Of a stretch of 11,566 nt of DNA, positions 1 through 6,685 are shown in pieces. A model generated the notes under the pieces. It was not told where the DNA came from. It did no database searches and saw only the letters and a list, made by a program, of their open reading frames with translations. Made by a program: the position numbers and the translations under genes. Numbering within the stretch: position 1 is the stretch's first letter; each line of letters starts with the position of its first letter. This DNA comes from MAG-120531 sp029242825 (GTDB lineage Bacteria > Bacteroidota > Bacteroidia > Flavobacteriales > Flavobacteriaceae), in assembly GCA_029242825.1 (NCBI GenBank), contig JAQWTF010000171.1, forward strand, positions 1 through 11,566, in the 5' to 3' direction.

Positions 1-50
1 TTCCTGAAAATATTAAGGAACAATTAATCGTCGAGTTATACTCTAAATAA
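1..50 (+). CDS. rpsD: 30S ribosomal protein S4, C-terminal end (partial)
   Basis: Only the last 15 complete codons and the TAA stop (48-50) are inside the window. They read PENIKEQLIVELYSK, which matches the usual C-terminus of bacterial S4, where a proline-glutamate stretch leads into a final helix ending in an ELYSK-like tail. S4 is a primary 16S rRNA-binding protein of the small subunit. The call is supported by position: in Bacteroidota, as in most bacteria, rpsD lies directly before rpoA, and here the gap is only 17 nt, as expected of cotranscribed genes. The body of the gene lies upstream of the window. Confidence 0.88.
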   Translation, partial: PENIKEQLIVELYSK

Positions 51-67
51 ACACAACTGATCCAATT

Positions 68-1060
68 ATGGCATTATTTAATTTTCAGAAGCCCGATAAA
101 GTAATCATGATTGATTCTACCGATTTTGAAGGGAAATTCGAATTCCGCCCTTTAGAACCTGGTTATGGATTGACAGTTGGGAATGCACTTAGAAGGGTGA
201 TGCTTTCTGCACTTGAAGGTTTTGCAATTACTTCTGTTCGTATGGACAAAGTAGCGCATGAATTCTCTGTGATTCCTGGAGTGGTAGAAGATGTAACCGA
301 AATAATCCTCAACTTGAAACAAGTTCGTTTCAAGAGACAAATAGAAGATGTTGACAATGAAACTATTTCTATAGCTCTAAGTGGAAAACAACAATTAACT
401 GCTGGTGATTTTCAGAAATTTATTTCTGGTTTTCAAGTGTTAAATCCAGACTTAGTCATTTGTAACATGGATGCTAAGGTGAATATTAACATGGAACTTA
501 CCATTGAAAAAGGTAGGGGTTATGTACCAGCAGAAGAAAACAAAAAATCAGGCGCTCCAATTGGAACTATTGCTATTGATTCTATATTCACACCTATTAA
601 GAATGTGAAGTACAGTATTGAAAACTTTAGGGTAGAACAAAAGACCGATTATGAAAAGCTTGTTTTTGAAATTGTATCTGACGGTTCAATTCATCCAAAA
701 GACGCTTTAACAGAAGCTGCCAAGGTATTGATTCATCACTTTATGTTATTCTCAGATGAGAGAATTACTTTGGAGGCAGATGAAATTGCCCAAACAGAAA
801 CTTATGATGAAGAATCACTTCACATGCGTCAGTTATTGAAAACTAAGTTAGTAGATATGGATCTTTCAGTAAGGGCATTAAATTGCTTGAAAGCTGCAGA
901 GGTAGATACGCTAGGTGACCTTGTTTCATTTAACAAGAATGACCTAATGAAGTTTAGAAACTTTGGTAAGAAATCATTAACTGAATTAGAAGAGTTAGTG
1001 ATTAACAAAGGACTTAGTTTCGGGATGGACCTATCCAAATATAAATTAGATAAAGATTAA
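68..1060 (+). CDS. rpoA: DNA-directed RNA polymerase subunit alpha
   Basis: Alpha subunit of RNA polymerase; it dimerises to nucleate assembly of beta and beta', and its C-terminal domain contacts promoter DNA and activators. The 330 residues are the normal length. Residues 1 to about 235 form the N-terminal assembly domain, with the conserved LTVGNALRRVMLSALEG block at 35-51 and the GRGYVPA segment at 149-155. After an acidic linker (about 236-255) comes the C-terminal domain with paired helix-hairpin-helix elements. Its DNA-contact residues can be placed by alignment with E. coli: R269, N272, C273 and K275 (E. coli R265, N268, C269, K271), and G300-K302 (G296-K298). The ATG at 68 lies 17 nt after the rpsD stop and gives the family's normal N-terminus. 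rplQ follows after 44 nt. Expression is presumably driven by the ribosomal operon upstream of the window. Confidence 0.98.
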   Translation: MALFNFQKPDKVIMIDSTDFEGKFEFRPLEPGYGLTVGNALRRVMLSALEGFAITSVRMDKVAHEFSVIPGVVEDVTEIILNLKQVRFKRQIEDVDNETISIALSGKQQLTAGDFQKFISGFQVLNPDLVICNMDAKVNINMELTIEKGRGYVPAEENKKSGAPIGTIAIDSIFTPIKNVKYSIENFRVEQKTDYEKLVFEIVSDGSIHPKDALTEAAKVLIHHFMLFSDERITLEADEIAQTETYDEESLHMRQLLKTKLVDMDLSVRALNCLKAAEVDTLGDLVSFNKNDLMKFRNFGKKSLTELEELVINKGLSFGMDLSKYKLDKD

Positions 1061-1104
1061 TTAAGCGCTGAGAATTTTTCACAGCATTCATATAGAGCAA
1101 TACC

Positions 1105-1641
1105 ATGAGACACGGTAAGAAAGTTAATCATTTAGGGAGAAAAACAGCACATAGAAAAGCTATGTTGGCCAATATGGCTTGTTCTCTAATTGAACATAAA
1201 AGAATCAATACAACAGTTGCTAAAGCCAAAGCTTTAAAAGTATTTTTAGAGCCTATTATCACTAAATCTAAAGCAGCTAACAACCAATCGGTAGAAAAAG
1301 GAACGCACAACAGACGTATCGCTTTTAAGTATCTACGTGACAAGTATGCAGTGACTGAATTATTTTCTACTGTTGCAGATAAAGTGGCAGACAGACCAGG
1401 AGGTTATACACGTATCATTAAACTTGGAAACAGGTTAGGAGATAACGCAGACATGGCTATGATTGAATTAGTAGATTTTAATGAGTTGTATAGCAACGCT
1501 AAAAAAGCTGCTAAGAAAACAACTCGTAGAGGTAAAGCTAAAGCTGCAGCACCTGCAACAGAGGCTGCTGAAGCTCCAGTAAAAGCTGCACCAGCTGCAG
1601 ATAAAGATAACACAGAAAATACAGATGATGCTAAAGCATAA
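1105..1641 (+). CDS. rplQ: 50S ribosomal protein L17 with Ala/Lys-rich C-terminal tail
   Basis: L17 of the large ribosomal subunit, near the peptide exit tunnel. Residues 1 to about 130 are the conserved fold: MRHGKKVNHLGRKTAHRKAM at the N-terminus, the LIEHKRINTT segment at 28-37, and the closing block RPGGYTRIIKLGNRLGDNA at 97-115. The protein has 178 residues against about 127 in E. coli. The excess is a low-complexity tail (about 132-178), first basic (AKKAAKKTTRRGKAK), then alanine- and proline-rich, then acidic (DKDNTENTDDAKA). I know such tails from Bacteroidota L17 and infer that it is disordered. This is the last gene of the ribosomal operon, followed 27 nt later by a terminator hairpin. 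Confidence 0.97.
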   Translation: MRHGKKVNHLGRKTAHRKAMLANMACSLIEHKRINTTVAKAKALKVFLEPIITKSKAANNQSVEKGTHNRRIAFKYLRDKYAVTELFSTVADKVADRPGGYTRIIKLGNRLGDNADMAMIELVDFNELYSNAKKAAKKTTRRGKAKAAAPATEAAEAPVKAAPAADKDNTENTDDAKA

Positions 1642-1667
1642 ACTGTTATTAAATGTTTTATAATTTA

Positions 1668-1710
1668 AAAGGATAAGCTTTATTGCTTGTCCTTTTTTTT
1701 TGTTTTTTTG
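1668..1710 (+). terminator. Rho-independent terminator of the rpsD-rpoA-rplQ operon
   Basis: The arms AAAGGATAAGC (1668-1678) and GCTTGTCCTTT (1685-1695) pair over 11 positions with one T-G wobble, around a 6-nt TTTATT loop. They run straight into a long T-rich tract (1693-1709). The hairpin sits 27 nt after the rplQ stop and before the carA start at 1734, so it separates the ribosomal operon from carA. Some read-through into carA remains possible, since no convincing separate carA promoter is visible. Confidence 0.88.
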
Positions 1711-1733
1711 TTTATATAAAGAATTTGTACACC

Positions 1734-2849
1734 ATGAAGTATCAGAAAAAAAGAAGCGCTATTATTTTGTTGGCAGACGGAACTATTTTCCACGGAAAAG
1801 CTGTGGGAGATAAAACTGGAACTGCTTTTGGAGAAGTTTGTTTTAACACCGGAATGACCGGTTATCAAGAAATTTTTACAGATCCTTCTTATTTTGGTCA
1901 GCTCATGGTTACGACCAATGCACATATTGGTAATTATGGGACCAATCCAAATGAAGTGGAATCTGACGGTATTAAGATTGCTGGTCTGATCTGTAAAAAC
2001 TTTTCTTATGAGTTTTCCAGAACAGATGCAACAGCTTCTTTAGAAGATTATTTAAATGACCACAAACTCTTTGCTATTTCAGACGTAGACACGCGTGCTT
2101 TGGTCAGTTATATTAGAGATCACGGTGCTATGAATGCGGTAATTTCTACCAGGGTAGATGAAGTAGACGCGCTTAAATCTGAACTATCTAAGGTTCCCAG
2201 CATGCAAGGATTGGCCTTGGCGGGGGAAGTATCTACAAAGGAACCCTACGTGATTGGTGATCCAGGGAGCTCTTTTAAGATTGCAGCCTTAGATATTGGC
2301 ATTAAAAAAAATATACTTCGAAACCTGCAGCAGCGAGGTGCCTGTATTAAAGTTTTTCCTCATGACACTCCTTTTCAAGAACTAGAATCCTGGGGGGCAG
2401 ATGGTTATTTTATCTCTAATGGCCCTGGAGACCCTGAGCCATTGACAGCTGCTATTGAAACTGCTCAGAAAATGATTGCCAGTGGTCTTCCTTTGTTTGG
2501 TATCTGTTTGGGGCACCAAGTCATTGCGTTAGCAAATGGAATTCCAACCTATAAAATGTATAATGGGCATAGGGGTATTAACCATCCCATTAAGAATTTA
2601 AAAACTGGGAAAGGAGAAATAACTTCCCAAAATCACGGTTTTGCCATAGATAAAGAAGCCACTGAAAAGCATCCGAATGTTGCTATTACTCATATTCATT
2701 TGAATGATTTAACTGTAGCGGGTATAGAAATGACTAATAAGCCTGTTTTTTCTGTTCAATACCATCCTGAGGCAGGTCCAGGTCCAAATGACGCTACCTA
2801 TTTATTTGATCAATTCTTTGATCTAATGAATACTTCAGTTAAAGTTTAG
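1734..2849 (+). CDS. carA: carbamoyl-phosphate synthase small (glutaminase) subunit
   Basis: Class I glutamine amidotransferase subunit that hydrolyses glutamine and channels ammonia to CarB for carbamoyl phosphate, the precursor of arginine and pyrimidines. Residues 1 to about 145 are the CarA N-terminal domain (GEVCFNTGMTGYQEIFTDPS at 33-52). The glutaminase domain follows from about 182: NGPGDP at 229-234, the nucleophile elbow GICLGHQ with Cys258, and His344/Glu346 in YHPEA complete the triad. The frame is open back to 1683, but that start would lie inside the upstream terminator and add a hydrophobic stretch foreign to the family. The ATG at 1734 (MKYQKKRSAIILLADG) gives 371 residues, a normal length. 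No carB is adjacent, so the partner must be encoded elsewhere. A short hairpin terminator follows. Confidence 0.97.
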   Translation: MKYQKKRSAIILLADGTIFHGKAVGDKTGTAFGEVCFNTGMTGYQEIFTDPSYFGQLMVTTNAHIGNYGTNPNEVESDGIKIAGLICKNFSYEFSRTDATASLEDYLNDHKLFAISDVDTRALVSYIRDHGAMNAVISTRVDEVDALKSELSKVPSMQGLALAGEVSTKEPYVIGDPGSSFKIAALDIGIKKNILRNLQQRGACIKVFPHDTPFQELESWGADGYFISNGPGDPEPLTAAIETAQKMIASGLPLFGICLGHQVIALANGIPTYKMYNGHRGINHPIKNLKTGKGEITSQNHGFAIDKEATEKHPNVAITHIHLNDLTVAGIEMTNKPVFSVQYHPEAGPGPNDATYLFDQFFDLMNTSVKV

Positions 2850-2870
2850 ATCATTTGTTGCTGTGCAGAT

Positions 2871-2898
2871 TAGTAATAGGTAAAACACCTGTGTACTA
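2871..2898 (+). other. Imperfect stem-loop in the carA-eno gap
   Basis: TAGTAATAGGT (2871-2881) can pair with 2887-2898 over 11 base pairs, with one T-G wobble and a single bulged G (2893), around an AAAAC loop. No T-tract follows, so it does not look like a terminator. It may shape the carA mRNA 3' end, or it may be chance in AT-rich DNA. Confidence 0.35.
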
Positions 2899-2940
2899 AA
2901 ACGTTATAGTGATATTTTTTCGCTAAAAACGAATAAAAAG

Positions 2941-2963
2941 AGCCAAGCAGATGCTTGGCTTTT
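2941..2963 (+). terminator. Terminator hairpin after carA
   Basis: A perfect 8-bp stem, AGCCAAGC (2941-2948) and GCTTGGCT (2953-2960), encloses the 4-nt loop AGAT. It is preceded by an A-run and followed by only TTT before TATATTTG. The T-tract is short, so termination may be partial. It lies 91 nt after the carA stop and ends two bases before a candidate -7 element for eno. Confidence 0.72.
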
Positions 2964-2964
2964 G

Positions 2965-2972
2965 TATATTTG
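2965..2972 (+). promoter_or_regulatory. Candidate -7 element of the eno promoter
   Basis: TATATTTG fits the Bacteroidota -7 consensus TAnnTTTG exactly and lies 24 nt before the eno ATG. There is no TTG at the usual -33 distance, because that space is taken by the carA terminator stem. An 8-base match in AT-rich DNA can be accidental. Confidence 0.4.
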
Positions 2973-2996
2973 GTACATATTTTAAAAAGTTCAATT

Positions 2997-4289
2997 ATGA
3001 GTATGATCATTAGCGTTCACGCTAGACAAATATTAGATTCTCGAGGGAATCCTACAGTAGAAGTAGATGTAGAAACTGAAAATGGTGTAGTAGGAAGAGC
3101 TGCGGTACCATCTGGAGCCTCAACCGGAGAGCATGAAGCTGTTGAATTAAGAGACGGAGGAAGTGCCTATATGGGTAAAGGAGTGCTAAAGGCGGTAGAA
3201 AATGTAAATACGCATTTGTCAGACGCACTTTTAGGCGTTTCTGTTTTTGAGCAGAACTTGATTGATCAAATTATGATTGATTTAGACGGCACCCCTAATA
3301 AATCAAAATTAGGAGCCAATGCCATTCTTGGAGTTTCTTTAGCTGCTGCAAAAGCTGCTGCAGAAGAATTGGGAATGCCGTTGTTTAGATATGTAGGTGG
3401 GGTAAGTGCTAATACGCTTCCAGTGCCTATGATGAATATTATTAATGGTGGTTCTCATTCAGACGCCCCTATTGCTTTTCAGGAATTTATGGTTATGCCT
3501 GTAAAGGCGGAGTCTTTTTCTCATGCCATGCAAATGGGAACTGAAATTTTTCACCATTTAAAGAAAGTGTTGCACGACAGAGGTTTAAGTACAGCTGTTG
3601 GTGATGAGGGAGGTTTTGCCCCCACCTTAGATGGTACAGAAGACGCTCTAGATACCATTGCAAAAGCAGTATCAAATGCAGGTTATACCTTGGGAGACAA
3701 TGTAATGATCGCTTTAGATTGTGCAGCAGCAGAATTCTATGTGAATGGTAAATATGACTACTCTAAGTTCGAAGGACCAAATGGAGCTGTGAGGTCTTCT
3801 GAAGAGCAAGCACAGTATTTAGCAGACTTGGCTGCAAAATACCCTATTATCTCTATTGAAGACGGTATGGATGAAAACGATTGGGCTGGTTGGAAATCAC
3901 TCACTGAAAAAGTGGGAGATTCAGTACAATTGGTAGGAGATGATTTATTTGTAACCAATGTAGAGAGATTATCGAGAGGTATTTCTGAAGGGATTGCAAA
4001 TTCAATCTTAATTAAAGTAAACCAGATTGGTACTTTAACCGAAACCATTGCAGCGGTAAATATGGCTAAGAACGCAGGATATACCTCTGTAATGTCTCAT
4101 AGATCTGGAGAAACTGAAGACAATACCATTGCAGATTTAGCCGTGGCATTAAATACAGGGCAAATTAAAACAGGTTCTGCCTCAAGATCTGACCGTATGG
4201 CCAAATACAATCAATTGTTGCGTATTGAGGAAATGTTGGGAGAAACCGCGTATTTTCCTAAGTTAAATGCGTTCAAGATTAAGAAATAA
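2997..4289 (+). CDS. eno: enolase (phosphopyruvate hydratase)
   Basis: Interconverts 2-phosphoglycerate and phosphoenolpyruvate in glycolysis and gluconeogenesis; cytosolic. The 430 residues are the normal length. Visible landmarks: the N-terminal HARQILDSRGNPTVEV block (8-23), the mobile loop SGASTGEHEA (39-48), GGSHSDAPIAFQEFM (151-165), and GDEGGF with the catalytic Glu204. Metal ligands are Asp241, Glu288 (SIEDG) and Asp315 (GDDLF). The catalytic base is Lys340 in ILIKVNQIGT, the signature SHRSGETEDN is at 367-376, and Lys391 is also present. The frame extends back to a TTG at 2955, but that would start inside the terminator arm. The ATG at 2997 is preferred, and the ATG two codons later (3003) would work equally well. 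Monocistronic by context, with a terminator on each side. Confidence 0.98.
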   Translation: MSMIISVHARQILDSRGNPTVEVDVETENGVVGRAAVPSGASTGEHEAVELRDGGSAYMGKGVLKAVENVNTHLSDALLGVSVFEQNLIDQIMIDLDGTPNKSKLGANAILGVSLAAAKAAAEELGMPLFRYVGGVSANTLPVPMMNIINGGSHSDAPIAFQEFMVMPVKAESFSHAMQMGTEIFHHLKKVLHDRGLSTAVGDEGGFAPTLDGTEDALDTIAKAVSNAGYTLGDNVMIALDCAAAEFYVNGKYDYSKFEGPNGAVRSSEEQAQYLADLAAKYPIISIEDGMDENDWAGWKSLTEKVGDSVQLVGDDLFVTNVERLSRGISEGIANSILIKVNQIGTLTETIAAVNMAKNAGYTSVMSHRSGETEDNTIADLAVALNTGQIKTGSASRSDRMAKYNQLLRIEEMLGETAYFPKLNAFKIKK

Positions 4290-4312
4290 CTCCCTGAGTT
4301 ACCTATAATTTT

Positions 4313-4340
4313 AAAAGGCCCTTTCAGGGCCTTTTTTTTT
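4313..4340 (+). terminator. Rho-independent terminator of eno
   Basis: AAAAGGCCCT (4313-4322) and AGGGCCTTTT (4326-4335) pair perfectly over 10 bp around a TTC loop, and the T-run continues to 4340. It lies 23 nt after the eno stop. This is a textbook intrinsic terminator. Confidence 0.94.
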
Positions 4341-4362
4341 GAAATAATTAGCATCTTTCAGA

Positions 4363-4393
4363 TTGTTAACATGGTCACTTTTTAGTAAATTTG
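4363..4393 (+). promoter_or_regulatory. gltA promoter of Bacteroidota type
   Basis: TTG at 4363-4365 and TAAATTTG at 4386-4393 are separated by 20 nt, matching the TTG/TAnnTTTG promoter described for Flavobacterium and Bacteroides. The predicted transcript start is near 4400, about 16 nt before the gltA ATG. Inverted GTCAC (4374-4378) and GTGAC (4393-4397) flank the -7 element and could be an operator or chance. Confidence 0.62.
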
Positions 4394-4415
4394 TGACAAT
4401 TAAAAAAAAATACAT

Positions 4416-5699
4416 ATGTCAGATAAAGCACTTTTACAATACCAAGATAAAACGTTTGAGTTTCCTGTCATTCAGGGAACAGAAAATGAATTGGCTATAG
4501 ATATTAAAACTTTAAGGGCTCAAAGTGGTATGATTACGATTGATCCTGGCTATAAAAATACCGGATCTTGTGAAAGTGCGATTACTTTTTTAGATGGTGA
4601 AAAAGGTATTTTGAGATACAGGGGTTACTCTATTGAAGATTTGGCAGAGAAAGCGAGCTTTATTGAAGTGGTATATTTATTAATCTTTGGTGAACTTCCT
4701 ACTGCAGCACAATTAGAGGAATTTCAAAAAGATATTGTGGCAGAGTCTCATGTAGATGAGGAAATGAAGAAAATCTTAGATGGTTTTCCAAAATCTGCTC
4801 ATCCAATGGGTGTTTTAGCCTCTCTGACAAGTGCGCTTATTTCTTTTAATCCGAGTTCAGTCAATGTCAATTCAGATAAAGAAATGTATGGTGCTATTGT
4901 AAGGATAGTAGCTAAATTCCCTGTATTGGTAGCATGGACCATGAGAAAGAAAAAAGGCTTGCCTTTAGATTATGGAGACGACAGTCTTGGCTATGTAGAA
5001 AACATTCACAAAATGATGTTTAAAAAGCCAAGCCAAGAATACACCAAGAACAAAGTGATCATAGATGCTTTGGATAAATTATTAATCCTGCATGCAGACC
5101 ATGAGCAAAATTGCTCTACTTCTACGGTCAGAATTGTAGGGTCTTCTCATGCGGGTCTTTTTGCTTCTCTTTCTGCAGGTATTTCTGCTTTATGGGGTCC
5201 TTTACACGGAGGTGCTAACCAAGCGGTACTTGAGATGTTAGAGGCTATTGAAGCAGACGGAGGTGATACTAAAAAATACATGGCTAAAGCCAAGGATAAA
5301 AACGATTCCTTTAGGTTAATGGGCTTTGGTCACCGCGTGTATAAAAACTTTGATCCAAGAGCTAAAATCATCAAAAAAGCGGCAGACGAGGTATTGAATA
5401 ATTTAGGAATAGATGATCCTATCCTCGAGATAGCCAAAGGATTGGAAAAAGAAGCTTTGGAAGATCCGTATTTTGTAGATAGAAAATTATACCCTAATGT
5501 AGATTTTTACTCAGGTATTATCTACAGAGCATTAGGTATCCCAACAGAGATGTTTACGGTCATGTTTGCATTAGGTCGTTTACCAGGTTGGATAGCGCAA
5601 TGGAAAGAAATGCGTGAAAATAATGAGCCTATAGGAAGACCAAGACAGGTGTACGTTGGAGAAAACTTTAGGGATTTTGTTCCAGTAGAAAATAGATAA
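4416..5699 (+). CDS. gltA: citrate synthase (type II, hexameric family)
   Basis: Condenses acetyl-CoA and oxaloacetate to citrate, the entry step of the TCA cycle. The 427 residues match the length of Gram-negative type II enzymes. The N-terminal domain carries IDPGYKNTGSCESAITFLDG (42-61) and the RYRGYSIEDLA block (68-77). Active-site landmarks are LHADHEQNCSTSTVR (225-239), His264 in GPLHGGAN, His306 in MGFGHRVYKNFDPR, and Asp363 in PNVDFYSG. His264 and Asp363 are the acid-base pair of the condensation by alignment with E. coli (H264, D362). The C-terminus has the conserved AQWKEM and RPRQVY segments. The start at 4416 sits just after a well-formed promoter, and a terminator follows, so it appears to be transcribed alone. 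Confidence 0.97.
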   Translation: MSDKALLQYQDKTFEFPVIQGTENELAIDIKTLRAQSGMITIDPGYKNTGSCESAITFLDGEKGILRYRGYSIEDLAEKASFIEVVYLLIFGELPTAAQLEEFQKDIVAESHVDEEMKKILDGFPKSAHPMGVLASLTSALISFNPSSVNVNSDKEMYGAIVRIVAKFPVLVAWTMRKKKGLPLDYGDDSLGYVENIHKMMFKKPSQEYTKNKVIIDALDKLLILHADHEQNCSTSTVRIVGSSHAGLFASLSAGISALWGPLHGGANQAVLEMLEAIEADGGDTKKYMAKAKDKNDSFRLMGFGHRVYKNFDPRAKIIKKAADEVLNNLGIDDPILEIAKGLEKEALEDPYFVDRKLYPNVDFYSGIIYRALGIPTEMFTVMFALGRLPGWIAQWKEMRENNEPIGRPRQVYVGENFRDFVPVENR

Positions 5700-5719
5700 G
5701 CCAATAGTACTTTATAATT

Positions 5720-5752
5720 AAAGCCTTGTTGTATTTTTGACAAGGCTTTTTT
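5720..5752 (+). terminator. Rho-independent terminator of gltA
   Basis: AAAGCCTTGT (5720-5729) pairs perfectly over 10 bp with ACAAGGCTTT (5740-5749), with a 10-nt loop and a T-run to 5752. It lies 20 nt after the gltA stop. The loop contains TATTTTTG (5732-5739), a match to the -7 consensus, so the next operon may start within the terminator. Confidence 0.88.
5732..5739 (+). promoter_or_regulatory. Possible -7 element for the amidinohydrolase pair
   Basis: TATTTTTG fits TAnnTTTG and lies 31 nt before the ATG at 5771, a workable distance. It is within the loop of the gltA terminator, and no TTG stands at the -33 distance. No other promoter candidate is visible in the 71-nt gap before this gene. 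Confidence 0.25.
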
Positions 5753-5770
5753 ATTTTAAAATAAATAGTG

Positions 5771-6685
5771 ATGATATCTCTTAATATACAAAACGAAACG
5801 GCGCCTTTAAAAGCAGTGGTATTGGGTGTTGCCCAGGAAAACGGACCCACGCCAAAGCTGGAAGACGCCTATGATCCAAAATCTCGAGAGCATATTAAAG
5901 CGGGTACTTATCCCTTAGAATCAGATATGATTCGTGAGATGGAGGATTTTGCTACAGTCTTAAAAAAGTACGGGGTAAAAGTCTATAGGCCCGAAATTAT
6001 CTGGGATTGCAATCAGATTTTTTCTAGAGATATTGCTTTTGTGATAGAAGACACCCTTATTAAAGCTAATATACTTCCGGATAGGGAGGAAGAATACCAA
6101 GCGATTAAATATATAGTAGATCAGATAGATCCCGTTAAAATAGTGCATCCTCCGAAGGAGGTACATGTAGAAGGAGGAGATGTCATGCCTTGGAATGAGT
6201 ATATCTTTGTAGGGACCTACACAGGGAGTGACTATTCAGACTATATTACCGCGAGAACCAATCAAGCGGCCATAGATTTTTTAAGCGATTTGTTTCCCCA
6301 TAAAATAGTCAAGGCTTTTGAACTTAAGAAGTCCAATACAAACCCCAAAGAAAATGCGTTACACTTGGATTGTTGCTTTCAGCCGGTGGGGAAAGACAAA
6401 GCTATTTTGCACAAAGAAGGCTTTTTAATAGCGTCTGAATACCAGTGGCTCAAAGATTACTTTGGCCCTGAAAATATCTTTGAAATTACCAAAGAGGAGA
6501 TGTATGAAATGAATTCAAACATTTTCTCCATCTCTCCAACTGTAGTTGTTTCAGACGAGCGGTTTACTAGATTAAACGAATGGCTTTCAGATAAAGGGAT
6601 CACAGTAGAAACCATTGAATACAAAGAGATTGCCAAGCAAGAAGGATTATTGAGGTGTAGCACCTTACCACTAATAAGAGACTAA
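5771..6685 (+). CDS. arginine deiminase/DDAH-like amidinohydrolase
   Basis: A member of the guanidine-modifying-enzyme superfamily (arginine deiminase, dimethylarginine dimethylaminohydrolase, amidinotransferases), which act on guanidino groups through a Cys thiouronium intermediate. In the 304 residues the active-site set is visible: Arg86-Asp87 in FSRDIAF, Glu134 and Asp137 in HVEGGD, His198 in ALHLDCCFQPVG, and Cys296 in LLRCSTLPL eight residues from the C-terminus. The fold and chemistry are well supported. The substrate (arginine, methylarginine or another guanidine) cannot be read from sequence alone. The ATG at 5771 is chosen over the GTG immediately before it (5768). Its stop overlaps the next gene's ATG by one base (TAATG), which suggests coupling with the CtlX-like hydrolase. 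If it deiminates arginine, its citrulline would be the next enzyme's substrate. Confidence 0.85.
   Translation: MISLNIQNETAPLKAVVLGVAQENGPTPKLEDAYDPKSREHIKAGTYPLESDMIREMEDFATVLKKYGVKVYRPEIIWDCNQIFSRDIAFVIEDTLIKANILPDREEEYQAIKYIVDQIDPVKIVHPPKEVHVEGGDVMPWNEYIFVGTYTGSDYSDYITARTNQAAIDFLSDLFPHKIVKAFELKKSNTNPKENALHLDCCFQPVGKDKAILHKEGFLIASEYQWLKDYFGPENIFEITKEEMYEMNSNIFSISPTVVVSDERFTRLNEWLSDKGITVETIEYKEIAKQEGLLRCSTLPLIRD

Noticed and set aside
1683..1733. N-terminal extension of carA to a TTG at 1683
   Set aside because: It begins inside the rplQ terminator and adds a hydrophobic stretch absent from CarA; the ATG at 1734 gives the family N-terminus.
2955..2996. N-terminal extension of enolase to a TTG at 2955
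   Set aside because: The start would lie in the terminator stem and upstream of the candidate -7 element; the ATG at 2997 gives the standard length.
3758..4048. 96-codon open frame on the - strand inside eno
   Set aside because: It is an antisense shadow of a strongly conserved gene, with no start signal or family resemblance; the same applies to other short frames opposite rpoA, rplQ, gltA and argS.
5768..5770. GTG start one codon before the amidinohydrolase ATG
   Set aside because: The directly following ATG at 5771 is the more usual start, and the difference is a single residue.
5668..5850. 60-codon - strand frame across the gltA terminator
   Set aside because: It runs through a terminator hairpin and both flanking coding regions, and its composition is not protein-like.
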